DNA of 64,000 nucleotides from Siphonodentalium dalli (lineage: Eukaryota > Mollusca > Scaphopoda > Gadilida > Siphonodentaliidae): positions 155,813,577 to 155,877,576 of the forward strand of contig CP136065.1 in NCBI GenBank assembly GCA_032622095.1. The letters run 5' to 3'. Shown here in pieces: positions 10,555-23,400 of this stretch (within the stretch, counting starts at the first letter, position 1; every line of letters starts with the position of its first letter). The position numbers and the translations under genes are program-made. The notes beneath the pieces were generated by a model, which worked only from the letters and a program-made list of their open reading frames with translations, searched no databases and was not told the DNA's origin.

Positions 10555-12480
10555 TGAGCGAGGTGAAGGCCAAGGTCAAGGACACGGTCGCGCGTGAAAC
10601 CATCCCATATCGTTCCCGGGATCAAAGTAGGCCTATATATACCAAATTTGATTGTTTTCGAGTTTATAACACACATACATACATACACACATACATATAT
10701 ACAGACAAGTTCCAAAATATATAACAGAAGACCATCGATAATTTTGTCGCCGCGAATCGCCGGCTTTCGCCACAAATGCTTCTAACGCCACAAATATAGG
10801 CGATCCTATACGTTGGACTTAAGTGTCACATGACATACATACACGTATATGCCACAGGTCTACCGCGCAGATCCGTAATATTTTAGTTTAAACATATTTA
10901 TTTGTCTAAATTCAATAGCACATAGGAAATGGTACATACATTTGTATAGACAATGGGATTGAAGGACAAGTGCTGACTCACTTATGAGTACCTCCTCTCC
11001 CGTTGGTTATTACACTGGAAAATAAATCAAGAATAATGGCATTGCAACATGACTATCAAAAGCAAGTTGAACATATATACATGTACATAACACCGGCCGT
11101 TCCCCTCCCCGAGTCAGTCTTGTGTTTATATATGAATTACTTGAAAGTCGTGTTTGTATTAGTCATTTGCTGGCTTGTATATGTGTTTGCTAGACTTAGT
11201 CAATAGAATCCAGTTTTGTCTCACGGATGAATGATTGTTCCGTGATGGTAAAGGTGCGAGGGATAGGCATAATCATAGACTGTGAAGAAATATCCCAGGA
11301 CCGATCTCAGCCAAACTTGGTGTGTGGCGACTCGGGATATCCCGACGGATGTTATTTTAAGTGGGTTATGTTTTTTTTCTTCTTAAAAATTGCGATGTTT
11401 TGGTTGTTAAATTTGTTAAAATTGAGCAAGTATAGTTGAATAATTGTTTTAATCATAATTTTTTTTTTATTAACGCTTTTATAACATTAGCCAGCATACC
11501 CCGAGTCACCACACCAAATTTTTTTGAAATCGTTCAGGGGTCTGGAAGAAAAATCGCGACAGACGCGAAACCATTCGTGTGTTATTCGCATGGTTCTAGG
11601 GTTTCGCGGCGATTCGATGAGAAGCGTTCGGGCGAATCGCTGCCAGATAAGCCAAACCCTGAATGCTGTCGCTTCAATTCGCGGCGGAAAATGAATGTCG
11701 GCGAATCGCCGCGATTTCTCGCTTTAAAAATATTCCCGCCGCGTTGATCACAATGAGACTGCTTCTTGTGGGTACTGTACATGTATTATGTATGTGAATC
11801 GATATGAAGCACTTCAGCCTCGACATATTTGAAGTTGCCTTGAGTGTCAGACGAAGCTTGTCAGACCTACGTTTTTTTTATCATTTTGTGGCAAACGTTT
11901 TCAATGTCTATTAATTTTCTTAATGGACCAATTTTATTATTAAGGCCATGGGTGCCAAATTCTGACAGAGTGTTTCATTAAGCTTAGTGTGATCATCCTC
12001 TTTTTATCTGTTAACAGCTATAGCGTGTGGATGTCATCATGGATTATATATTCAACTCAATGTATAAAGCATCCAGCTGAGTACGTTCTAACTGTTATTC
12101 CAGACCATTTACAATTTCTTCGCACCAAATAGTACACGTATGCTATAAAGAGTTTATAGAATCTACATGGGGAATAAAATGTTTTTTTTTGTGTGAAAGT
12201 GTTTACATCTATTACGAAAAACTAAAGTTTAGTGTAGAATTATTTATCATTATTTAGACCAGAGTATATGATAACGACCCAGCAGGGGATGTGGAATTTT
12301 GGTATGGCTTTCACCTTCAACAGGATGTACGATGTTATATTTGTCGAATCTCGACACGTCGCTTGTCCACATATATTGAATTTATGTTACAAAGACATTT
12401 TAAGAGTTACCCACTTATAAATTAGGACTGTGCATCCATCTATACATGACTGTTATCCACCAACATTGAGTTTATATTAA
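10555..12480. other. No recognised gene; GCGAATCGCC-rich patch
   Basis: Between about 11555 and 11745 (and again near 10748) the word GCGAATCGC/CGGCGAATCGCCG recurs in a locally GC-rich patch, accounting for the antiparallel frames 11436-11747 and 11582-11782. A short CA/TA run lies at 10665-10700. The remainder is featureless and AT-rich. Confidence 0.45.
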
Positions 12481-12484
12481 TTAA

Positions 12485-12754
12485 CCCTTTCTATACTAAA
12501 TGGATTCTCCCAGTCAGTTAAAAAGTGTACATAGGAACTGTCTATCATTGATTTTGATGGATCTTTTGGTGACAAATTTAAGCAGACGACAGATAAATAA
12601 AAGTGCAGAAGGAGCCCTATTTATAATGGGAAATGTTTAGATAATAATTTCAACAAACGACTTCTGGTCCTTTATATGGTCGTTTGTTGAACTTATGATC
12701 TGAACATTTCCTATGGGATAACTACTCATCAATGATGCTTTAGTATAGAAAGGG
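12485..12754. mobile_element. piggyBac-like MITE (family 1), flanked by TTAA
   Basis: TTAA target duplications at 12481-12484 and 12755-12758 enclose inverted repeats CCCTTTCTATACTAAA / TTTAGTATAGAAAGGG. Ends starting CCC/GGG next to TTAA are typical of the piggyBac superfamily. The interior has a second inverted pair around CAACAAACGAC / GTCGTTTGTTG (12653-12690). 270 bp, no ORF. Related copies: 47240-47512 and 58912-59110. Confidence 0.85.
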
Positions 12755-12758
12755 TTAA

Positions 12759-13668
12759 ATAGAAATGTGAGAGTAGCACACTTATAAATCAGGATTGTGA
12801 GTAGGACCATTCTCTTCCCCTTTGTAAAATGAGTAAACTCGACTATTTGACAATACCATACATGATGACGACCTCACAGTACCGAAAAATACCATGTGTT
12901 CCTTAATATAAATCACCAGTTACACTAGCTAATACTTAGCCTCCAGTCGCACTTTTGATGACTTTTTACATGGCAGTGCTTCCTGTGGGCTGATAAATGT
13001 TCCGTCAAAGGCGAGGCTCAAACCATTCATATCAAACTGACGGCTTTTACGAACAACCAAGAGCAACTAACGCGTGCAAACTCGCTTGTATATATTGTCA
13101 TTAAATGGCAAACTCGCATCGATAAATCGTGTGAATATATACTTTTTTATACCGTTTATTGACAGAAATGTTGATAGACGTGACAATGACCTCTGACGGT
13201 GATTCTATGGTAAATGAACAATTTTCACTCCCGAGTTTACCCGAAATTGAAAATTGACTCCATTGTCAGATGTGGCTGAATTATGACTAAGTAGCGTCTG
13301 AATAACGAGAAAATAGAGATGGCAAAAAATATGTGCTAACGTTTTGCTATGTGCTAACGATATTTCGATTTTATCGCGTTTGGGTAAAAATTAAACGTCA
13401 TTACCCAAACACCATTTAGCAGTATAGTATAAATGCGCCTTATTCGAGAAATCGGTCAAATTGACCAAACTATGCTATTTTATTCCATATTTTGGATACT
13501 ATTTGATAAAATAGCTCGTTTCAAATAACTTCTTGATGTATATGCATATTAAAAAAAGACATTAGGACTTATTTATATAGAAATTAGTGATAATTATGAT
13601 TCCTGATAATTCGCGGATAAGCAAAAATGACGAGCAACTTCGGTGCGCAAACGCATGCTAAATTTACT
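12759..13668. other. No gene; left part of the GCGTTTGGGTAATGACG region
   Basis: ATGTGCTAACG occurs twice (near 13331 and 13350), followed by the first two copies of the GGGTAA word (13376-13387 and, inverted, 13396-13410). The rest is AT-rich. Confidence 0.5.
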
Positions 13669-14320
13669 TAGGTGACACTCCACAGTTTCGAATGATCAGT
13701 AGGGGTGACTTTATAGATATAAAGTGCTAGTGGTTTCTGGCACCATTAATGTGGTATGTATATTAAGACAAGGTGGGATATGAATTTGTGTAATTTTAGA
13801 AGGTGTTCTAGACTGATGACAAAAATAAGTGCAAGTGACCTTGACCCCACCCATAGACAGCAGTAGCGTTTTCTGCGAAACAGTGGCTCTAGATACTGGG
13901 TCCATTTTTTAGCACCCAAAATTTGTCATCTGCATTAAAAATTGATTTTCTGGTATTTTTAACGGCGAAAGTTTGAAATTTTTTCACATTGATGTTGGAA
14001 GCCAGAGGCCTTTAAACCAACATAGGTGACCATGCTTGAAAAAATCGGCTATTCGTGCCCCTTGAGTATGAAAATGCAATATTTTGGTCATTTTTTGAAT
14101 AAAAATCACATTTTCAATCAAAAGATCAAGGGCCATAACTCTTGATAGCCTATATATTATGGAAATTATGTATCAAATTCTGAATGCCTATTCTGTACTA
14201 ATTTCAGGCATATATATATTGTCTATATGGTTTGGGATCATAATCCAGATAAATTTCAATGAATCCATGGGCCCCCTATTTTTGGGTCCATTCCTGTTGA
14301 AACTGTGGAGTGTCACCTTA
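13669..14320 (+). mobile_element. Twin MITE, copy 1
   Basis: Terminal inverted repeats AGGTGACACTCCACAGTTTC / GAAACTGTGGAGTGTCACCT bound a 650-bp element. It is followed 1,489 bases later by an almost identical copy in the same orientation. The exact target site is unclear: the 5' flank reads CTTA and the 3' flank TTAA. The antisense 64-codon frame 13711-13905 is identical in the second copy but has no recognisable domain. Confidence 0.85.
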
Positions 14321-15151
14321 AAAACCAGCAAATAGCACCATTATCATCTGTCAACTTGACAAATATTTACACTGAAAATCATTTTTTAGCAAATCTGCTC
14401 AGTTAGAAGGAACATTTTATGCTAAATACACCATTCATCTATGGATATTCCAATACAGGTGGCCTTTAGTCATATGAATTGGTGGGGATATGGAGTCTTG
14501 GAGCGGTGGGGGGGGGGGGGGGGGGGGGTGGTGGTGGTGGTTCATGTGTATTGTTATTGATGATTTTTCAGATGATGGGTACTTCTTCATGACATGCTCC
14601 TTGAATCTTAGCTGAAAAGACTGACATTACACAGTATACTACAAGATTAGATATTCAGTCTTTCTTATTCACAAGTGTGAAATATAATGATTCAGGTTTC
14701 CTTGGTCATATTTCACTTGACAACATATTGTTCATGTGATGTCATAACCTTGTATAGCTTTCCCTTAATGCTAAATAAGACTTGGAATTTTTTAACCCAT
14801 GGTTTTGGGAGAGTATTAAAGATAGTAGTTGCATGAAATATTATGTTTTATTTTTATATCTGAGGAAAATATGCATCTCATAATATATTTTATACAAGAT
14901 TTTAGCATTTCAGACCTTTCTCAAGCTATAGATGATGGTTGAATATATACATTTTGTCACTACGTCAAGCATAACGTCATTGGGTTCTGAAAGACCCAAA
15001 TGGGGTGAAATCATTGGGGTGCATGTAAATCCCCACCCAATCTTGCTGCTTGTGATTGCAATAACGCATGGGGTGTAATATATCATTTTAAGCGGTATAA
15101 TGCAGAGAATATGGAGGTGTGGTCCCTATTAAAGATTATTGAAATTGCATT
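14321..15151. other. Spacer between twin MITEs, with a 21-base G run
   Basis: Unique-looking AT-rich sequence. A run of 21 G at 14508-14528 is followed by TGG repeats to 14541. No gene seen. Confidence 0.6.
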
Positions 15152-15157
15152 CCCCTT

Positions 15158-15809
15158 AAGGTGACACTCCACAGTTTCGAATGATCAGTAGGGGTGATTT
15201 TATAGATATAAAGTGCTAGTGGTTTCTGGCACCATTAATGTGGTATGTATATTAAGACAAGGTGGGATATGAATTTGTGTAATTTTAGAAGGTGTTCTAG
15301 ACTGATGACAAAAATAAGTGCAAGTGACCTTGACCCCACCCATAGACAGCAGTAGCGTTTTCTGCGAAACAGTGGCTCTAGATACTGGGTCCATTTTTTA
15401 GCACCCAAAATTTGTCATCTGCATTAAAAATTGATTTTCTGGTATTTTTAACGGCGAAAGTTTGAAATTTTTTCACAGTGATGTTGGAAGCCAGAGGCCT
15501 TTAAACCAACATAGGTGACCATGCTTGAAAAAATCGGGTATTCGTGCCCCTTGGGTATGAAAATGCAATATTTTGGTCATTTTTTGAATAAAAATCACAT
15601 TTTCAATCAAAAGATCAAGGGCCATAACTCTCGATAGCCTATATATTATGGAAATTATGTATCAAATTCTGAATGCCTATTCTGTACTAATTTCAGGCAT
15701 ACATATATTGTCTATATGGTTTGGGATCATAATCCAGATAAATTTCAATGAATCCATGGGCCCCCTATTTTTGGGTCCATTCCTGTTGAAACTGTGGAGT
15801 GTCACCTTA
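15158..15809 (+). mobile_element. Twin MITE, copy 2
   Basis: Same termini as copy 1, with 5' flank TTAA and 3' flank TTAT. By eye fewer than ten substitutions separate the copies over about 650 bases (for example 13708/15197 and TCACATTG/TCACAGTG), so they are near 99% identical. The flanks differ, which argues for two insertions or a local duplication with later flank change. Confidence 0.85.
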
Positions 15810-17023
15810 TATATCGACGGTGTAATCGTAAAACTTTGAGTCGTTTAATAAAAATTCTGCAAACCGATGATTTTTGCGTTTGGGTAATGACCATTTTGTT
15901 TGGGTAATGACGCATCGTTTGTATAATGGCGCCGGTCGGTATTGTTTGCAACATGTATTCAACGAATTCCAGGTAAACAATCGTATCGGCGTAAATATTC
16001 GGATTTTATATCCACTTGCATGTTAAACTGCGTATATATATAACGATATAGTGATAATAAAAATCGTCATTACCCAAACGTCATTACCCAAACGCGTTCA
16101 GCGATTCTGCAATGGCGCGTTGTGGCCAGTATATTTCGAATATTTCCCCAACACTGGAATAAACTAATTTATGAACACATTCACCGTATGTGCGTCAAAA
16201 CACAGTTTTATCATTCACCTCCAGCATGTAAAATTAGAATTATCTGCTTTCAATATAAAAGCTGCGTCATTACCCAAACGCTAATGGGCTAATATTTCAA
16301 ATATCTTCCACCCACGTAAAACAACTAGTTTATGTGCGAATCGACACTACGTACGTTAAAAACACTCAGTCCTTCACCTTGAGTTTATTTAAAATTCAAA
16401 TTGTACGCGTTTGGGTAATGACGCCCTACGATTTCGATTTGGACTCTCAAAATCGGAACGATAGAAAATTGCACGACGATATGACACTCGGTTATATTTT
16501 TTTTCGACAAAACGTAACACACGCCTCACTCTGCAGCTCTAAAGAAATGCAAATTTAGTTTTTTTTTGGTGAAACTACATGCCGCCTTTAACATGCGTTT
16601 GGGTAATGATTATTGAGAACGGGACAGGTTTTTTGAAAGGATGTGCGAGCTTTTTAGTTATATTATGTTAATTTTCGTCACAAAATTCAATATTTATAGC
16701 ATTATGTGCAAAATTCCACACCTGAATGTGGATATATATCGAGAAAACAAGTTCGCCGGCGATCTAGGGAATTCGGGGAATATTTATGGATCTTGGTTGG
16801 GACATGCTAATTCTTGATATTTAGCCGAGTTCAGTCATTGAAAAACCCGTCTTATCCCTAATTAATGCTCGTAACATCAACTAAAAGAAGATACACATCT
16901 CCTGGCTATAGGACAGCTGTTGCAGTTTATATGAAGAACTAAGTTCGTGGGACACGGTTTTGCTCATTTACTGGAGAACATGTTTACCAACAACACAGAA
17001 TACCAGAAATATGAATCGGATAT
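15810..17023. other. No gene; main block of the GCGTTTGGGTAATGACG cluster
   Basis: Seven of the nine motif copies fall here, at irregular spacing. The frame 16334-16558 includes motif copies and is not treated as coding. Confidence 0.55.
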
Positions 17024-17029
17024 TTGATA

Positions 17030-17866
17030 GCAAGCTCTCCCAGCGTCATTATACCAGCTCACATGGAGTGGCTCGGCGCAAACATCGCACCGATATATAA
17101 GAAAGGGGACGTGCACCAAGCTGAAAATTACAGACCAGTCTCACTTACATCTGTGTGTTGCACGATATTAGAGCACATAATATGCCGCCACACCATAAGC
17201 CATCTGGAAGACCATGACATCCTATCCAAGCTAAATCATGGGTTCAGGAAAGGCCACTCTTGCGTCACCCAACTACTCACCACAACCACCGATTTCTTCA
17301 CTGACTTCGAAAACAAAATCCAAACCGACGTTGCAATCCTCGATTTCTTCAAAGCATTTGATACAGTACCACACAAGAAACTGCTTGCGAAAATGCGAAG
17401 TTATGGTATTGATGGAAGCCTCCTTGTCTGTCTTGCAACCTTCCTCACAAAGCGCCAAATGCGAGTGACCATCGAAGGTGAAACATCCCAATACGTGACG
17501 GTCGACTCAGGAGTACCCCAAGGGAATATGCTTGGTCCTCTTCTCTTCTTATGCCATACCAGTGACCTCCCAGATGCTGCAGACTCTTGAAGGCAGGAGA
17601 ACAGACCAAAGAGTGCAACTGTTTGGCAAAGATAGTGGATGGGCTGGTCCCAGCTATCGATACCAAACGACTCTTGAGACCTAAACATCAGAGTGGCAGG
17701 AAAATTAAGGCCAAAAAATTCGACGGCTTCAGTGCAAATAACTTTGTTCAAAGCCTGGAGTTTATCGACTCTAAACCATTCGAATTAATCAAGGCCGATC
17801 GCACAGAATATCGAAATTCCTACTTTTCTCGGACTATTCTTGATGGGAACCGCATTTAAGAGGATT
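17030..17866 (+). pseudogene. CR1/L2-like LINE RT, internally deleted
   Basis: The 188-codon frame 17024-17590 carries RT palm and finger blocks in order: IAPIYKKGD, NYRPVSLTSV, LNHGFRKGHSC, VAILDFFKAFDTVPHKKLL (the first catalytic-Asp block) and SGVPQGNMLGPLLF. The next expected block, with the YxDD aspartates, is missing: sequence after DLPDAADS jumps to text that ends ADRTEYRNSYFSRTI (17800-17840), the closing motif of this LINE group (usually Y-..-SFFPRTI). So there is an internal deletion of the catalytic and thumb region, plus loss of the whole endonuclease. Pseudogene. CR1/L2-like is my best guess from the block wording. Confidence 0.8.
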
Positions 17867-18776
17867 CTATGCGCTCTCTACTTCCATCAGAGGACGAAAC
17901 AACAACCAACACCACGTCATAGTCTCATCCCGTGTGCTAATACATCCGACAGGATCCTTCACTGAAACCATATACAGATACAGATACAGATACAGTGAAA
18001 TAGGCGAGCAAGAACATAATAGAATGGGATATATTTAGAATGGAGTATATTTATTCCAACACATGTCGTCAAGAGGAGTATAGGAAGGTGCATATCTACT
18101 CAAAAACATGTTGAGGGACACTGATGTTTTCGATATCGAGAGAGGTAAAGTTTATAACTGGAGGGGTGGTCAGAAAGTTTAGTTATGCCCATAGAATGGC
18201 TAGATATAACTGTACGTTTTTGAAATATCGAACAGATGATGCACAATTTTCAGAGAGAAAAATATTAGTTCTGCTATTTTAGTTTAAAAAGTAGGCCTAC
18301 AATATTTAAAATTCATCTTTTTGCTTCATTTCGAAAAATAATTTATATTTTTATTATGTTTGTTTTTGTAACTGGAGGCCTGGCTCCATGAATGCATCTT
18401 TAAAAGTATGACAAAAATATAATTTTCATGACTTTATTTTCTTGTAGGTTTGGGAGAGCATTTTCCATTCCATCGAGATGAGCGCTGGTCCATTGTTTCA
18501 ACGTCCCTGAATAAGAGCTTGGTTGGTAGAAAATAATCCTGTGTGTGTGTGTTTTAAACAATCTCTATCAGCTTCTATCATCATGTGTTGCCACGCAGCT
18601 TATCGAATATCAGTGAAATTGTTGTGGCGATGGGAGAGCGTTTCTTTAAAAAAATACAGCAACATGAGCATTCCGTCTACTATTCCATGTTTTTTATTTA
18701 CGTAATTTGTCCCGATACTTCCTGCCCAACACCACACCTCGCCTATGGCGGACAATATGTCAACTGAAAGTAGCTA
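17867..18776. other. No gene; GATACA microsatellite and weak inverted termini
   Basis: CAGATA(CAGATA)n at about 17969-17994. AGGGACACTGA (18115) and TCAACGTCCCTG (about 18498) are weakly inverted and could bound an old MITE of about 400 bp, but the match is too short to call. Confidence 0.4.
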
Positions 18777-18919
18777 TAGTAATGCCCTAATTAATCGACT
18801 CCATAACCACAGCAGAGAGCTTTCCGGCGAAGGGCAACAAGCCATATTTCCGAGTAAATCCTGAAAAGTTACCCATAATTCTGCTGTGGTTATGGAGTCT
18901 ATTAATTAGGGCATTACTG
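18777..18919. mobile_element. TA-flanked MITE (mariner-like), copy 1
   Basis: Inverted termini TAGTAATGCCCTAATTAATC / GGGCATTACTG are flanked by TA on both sides. The arms extend through CTCCATAACCACAGCAG. The related copy at 37266-37451 shares the GTAATGCCCTAA end and the TTACCCATAATTCTGCTGTG interior. No ORF. Confidence 0.85.
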
Positions 18920-19445
18920 TATATATCGAATTAGGGGCCGCCAGATAAAAACAATCAGAAACAGGCCACTTGGAGGCTGAGTATTGGCTACAGTTATACA
19001 ATCAGGTCACCGCCATAGAAACACATTGCATATATAGCTTAATTGTACCTAATTGTAAACGTCCATTGACATTCGGGACATTCAGCCAGAATGTACCGAA
19101 CATAAGTGAAACCCATAGCTCGGAGACATGACCACGTATATATCATGAATTATCTGAATTCAACTGGTGTCCCAGTTGGTTTTAACAGTGTTGAGATACA
19201 AATCTTTCAAACGAAAACAAAATCTTTATTCTGGGTTCGGCCGTTAAGGTTAACTCGATTCTTATCACGGAGTCTGTTACCGACTCTTGCTTGGTATCTT
19301 TGCTCTCTTGCATTTCTTATTATATATTACTCATATATAGTATCTTTGATCGTGCTCTGTTCAATGACTTAAAGAGCTTCATATACCACTTTTACGGGTT
19401 TTCATCTGGATGCGTGATTGTCACTGACAGTAATTCCTGGTGCAA
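18920..19445. other. Flank or 5' leader of the LINE that follows
   Basis: No recognised element. The last 60-70 bases may be the 5' untranslated region of the LINE, but its true start cannot be set. Confidence 0.35.
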
Positions 19446-20390
19446 ATGACATTGTGTACGCCATCGAGCTCTTATGACAGCCAGTACGCGCGACATGTGA
19501 GCAGTACTCCGAGTTTGAATCACACAACGTATCGCACATTCGATCCAAGATTTCCGAGTGTGAATGCACCGGACCAAACGTATTACTCACAGCCAGTGTT
19601 TCCGACACATCCCATGGCGCAACCTACGATACAACAGTTACCTCCGACACAACTTTCAATGTACCCGGGGTATAGCCCGCCGCCAAATAAAAATGTGAAT
19701 GATATGATGATGCAAAAATTGAACGAAATATAGTTGTCAAATTGAACAAACTGGATACCATCGAGACTGACATTACAAGAATGAAATCGGAATTTACACA
19801 AATGAAACAGGACATCAAAAGTAACAAGGACAATCTGAATTCTGCAAACGAAAGTATGGTGAGGGCAGATCAAGCTTTCAAACAAAAATGTACGGAAATG
19901 GACGAACTGAAAACTAAAATGGAGCGACGAATGAAGGCTTTAGAGGAGACTAATGTAAAATCAGAAATGCAGATCCATGAGAGACATTTTGCTGTTTTAT
20001 AATATCCCAGAAGCTGCGACTGGTGAGAATTGCAGACAAATTATATATATATACTTGAATTATGTGAGAAAATTTGGAATCCAAATGTCTCATCGGAAAT
20101 TAAAATAGACCGTGCTCATCGTGTTGGAAATTTAACAAAGCCACATCTGTAAAAAAAATCCTAGACCTATTGTTGCCAAATTCAATTACTATGAGGATCG
20201 TGATGAAATATTCAAGAGAAAATCAGCACTGGCAAAAACCGACTATGGAATCTCAGAACAGCTCCCACCAGAGATGTTGGAGAAGCGAAAGAGCTTGGTT
20301 CCAATCTTCAAGTCTGCCAGAAAAGACAACAAGAAAGCAGTGCTTGTCAGAGATAAACTATTTATTGATGGAATTGAATATGTTAGATAG
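19446..20390 (+). pseudogene. LINE ORF1 (RNA-binding protein), broken
   Basis: Starts ATG at 19446 and encodes a Pro/Ser/Tyr-rich N-terminus of about 95 residues. After a stop and frame change at 19733 comes a clear heptad-rich coiled coil (19742-19985; MKSEFTQMKQDIKSNKDNL and following). Further downstream are RRM-like blocks including IDRAHRVGN (20104-20132) and RPIVAKFNYYEDRDEIFKRK (20163-20225), ending GIEYVR at 20390. Coiled coil plus RRM is the L1-type ORF1p layout: in life it trimerises and coats the element's RNA. At least two frame disruptions and several stops. Followed after about 20 bases by ORF2. Confidence 0.75.
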
Positions 20391-20411
20391 GGACTAGTGG
20401 GGAGTCAATTA

Positions 20412-23400
20412 AAATGCATCTCATGGAACATAAATGGTGCATGGTTTCTCTCAGAAAAGAAAGGATGCTGATTTTTTGAAATTTATCGAGAAATATATTT
20501 TATTCCACTGTCATGTTGGAAATATTAAATCTAATTGTGAGATTTCTGGATATGATGTCCATATTGTCAATAGAAAATGTTTGTTCAAAAAGTGGTGGTA
20601 TTATCATGATAACGATAAATAATATTACTCCATTTGTTCAAATTATCCAGGAGTCCGAGGTTGGGAACTTGATATGCAAAATAGCGAAATCACCTTTATA
20701 TCTCCAGAAAGATATTGTATTATGTCATACGGATATTCCCCATGCAACTTCAGTGTTCTATCGTAGAGACGATGTTGATTTCTTTGATGCTATCACATCG
20801 CTGCATAATGTATACTCCGACAATGATACTATGTTCATGATATGTGGTGACCTGAATAGTAGAACAGGTTCAATTGATGACTTGAAAAAAAAAAAATCCA
20901 CATATACCGAATGAAGCATCTGAAATTGAGCAATGTGTTCAGAAAAGACGAAATAATTTCTGAACAAAACTGATTAAGGTGTGTCATAACACAGGCTTAC
21001 AAATATTAAATGGGCGAGTCTTGAATTCATCAGGATCACAATTCACATGTGTTACACCAACGGGTGCAGTGCAATTGACTATTGTTTATCAATGTATCGA
21101 GATTTCTCATATATTGTTGAATTTAATGTGTTGGGTCCTAATGAATTCTCTGACCACGCAACTCTGATGTTTTTGTTGATGCAACATTTCCAGAACCTGA
21201 ATACCAGCAGTATACATGTAAAGGTAGTCCGGTTCTCATGAAATGGGATTCTGAAAAAGCTGAACTGATTTCCTCAGCTCTTCGTGGTAATTTGTCTGAA
21301 CTCAATGGTCTGTTAGACGATTGTAACCATAACCTAACATCCGAACATGACCTTGTTACTCTTATGTCATCGTTTCATGAAAAATTGACTGAAATTGTGC
21401 AACCAAGTTTAACTCGCCCAATAAATGAAAATAGATAAAAAATTAAACGGAAACGAGTTAACGTGCGGTTTGATGGGTCGTGCTCTATGGCACGTCGAAT
21501 GTATAACTCGGCGAGACATACATATAAGAGTCATCCTACGACTGAGAATCTTAATATTTTCAGGCGTGCTAACACCGTGTACAACAGAACTAAACTGTGC
21601 TCCAAAAATAAGTTCAAAGTTAGATTTGGACAAGAAATTTTGAATATGGCCAATGAAAATCCGCGTAAATTCTGGAAGAAAATAAAGCAATTGAAGAACC
21701 CTCATAGGAGCTCTCCTAACATTGATATCGGGTCTTTTGAAACCCGCTTTAGAGAAGTTTTTGAGAAAGGGTCTTTGTTCTATCATAATGATTTAGAGCC
21801 AAATGTTGATCATAACGAGATCGATATAGAGTGTTTAGACTGCGACTTAGCCATATATAGGATAGGTCGAATCGGCGATTAAAAGTTTGAAGTCTGGGAA
21901 AGCCAGCGGCCCTGATGGAATACCAGCCGAAATCTACAAATACAATATTGATATTTTTGGGCCTCTGTTTTTGAAAGTTTTCAATCTGATATTCAAAAAT
22001 TCCACTTGCCCGAGCGAATGGAATAAATGTTCTATTACACCCGTACCAAAGAAAGGTGACTTAACTGATCCTTATAATTACCGGAACATAGTCTTAGTTA
22101 ATGTGATAACAAAGCTGTACTCACAGGTACTAAATAATAGACTTGTTGAATGGGGTGAAAAACATATATTTGATCAGTACCAATTCGGTTTTCGGAAGGG
22201 TAAATCAACGACCGACTGCATTTTTATTTTGAATGCAATAATTAGAAAGCAATTATATAGACGTGAGAAAGTTTACTGTGCATTTATTGACTACACGAAG
22301 GCGTTTGACAGTATAAACAGGAATTTGCTTTGGGAGAAATTGGCAACTTATGGAATTAGTTCAAAATTAATTCGGGCAATACAATCTCTGTATACGTGCG
22401 TGAAGTTAAGGGTTAAATTTAATTCACAATTATCCGACTATTTCGACTCGAGTTTTGGAGTAAAACAAGGTGATCCATTATCGTCCACACATTTTTGTCT
22501 GTACCTTAATGACTTGGTGGGAAATTTGTTGAAAATTATGAAAATTATATTACAAAGAATGATACTCCCATCCCTGCATTGCTATATGCTGATGAGACCT
22601 TATTGATTGCAAAATCGCCTGAACAGTTACAAAGAGCTTTAGATTAAACGAGTAATTATTGTGAAAAATGGGGTCTAAAAATAAACACAATTAAAACTAA
22701 AATAGTGATATTTTCAGACCAGAAATCGGAAGAAAACTTGAAATTTGATATTGACAATGCTTGTCTAGATATTGTTGAATCATTCATGTATCTAGGTGTT
22801 GAAATGTGTAATAACGGAAAATTTCAAGTGTTAGAGAAAAGGTATGGTTATAGATCCCTCTATAACCTATATGATCTGCTGAATGAAGCTTACTTTGTTC
22901 CAATACAAGCCTGTAACTTATTTTATATATATGTTGGTTCCATATTATCATATGGGTGTTAGATTTGGGGGTTCAGTGACGCCCCTGATATTGAAATTTT
23001 GCACAGAAAGTTTTGCAAATATATTCTTAAAGTAAAATCACCAGCTAACAGCGATGCAGTTTTGGGTGAATTGGGTAGTTTTCCATTGTCTATGTTACGA
23101 TTATATCGAATCTTTAAGTATTGGATTCATTTAATTCAGGAGCAAAACTCATTACTCTGTAATGTATATGAATCAATTCGGGACGACTGTGACTCCGGTT
23201 TGTCGCATAAGGAGAAAAACTGGACATTTATGTTGAAGTCTACTTTAGACAAACTTGGTTTAGGGTATATGTGGTATAATCAAGATTTTATCATACCCGA
23301 TTTGAAAGTAATTAATTCGCGTTTACGCGACCAGTTTATACAAACATGGCATGCATCTATAGATTCTTCATCAAAACTATGTACTTATGGCAAGATGAAA

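Larger units (their letters stand above)
13376..16610. repeat. Nine dispersed copies of GCGTTTGGGTAATGACG
   Basis: Copies at 13376-13387 (truncated), 13396-13410 (inverted), 15876-15890, 15898-15912, 16065-16080 (inverted), 16079-16096 (inverted), 16264-16281 (inverted), 16407-16423 and 16595-16610. Several share CGTTTGGGTAATGACG exactly. They lie on both sides of the twin MITEs and nowhere else that I found in the window. Function unknown; they could be subterminal repeats of a transposon or remnants of a satellite. Confidence 0.8.

Noticed and set aside
11436-11782. Overlapping 103- and 66-codon frames on opposite strands
   Set aside because: They mirror each other over a GCGAATCGCC-rich patch; neither is recognisable.
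13711-15394. Identical 64-codon antisense frames at 13711-13905 and 15200-15394
   Set aside because: Identity is explained by the recent duplication of the MITE; no domain or codon signal.
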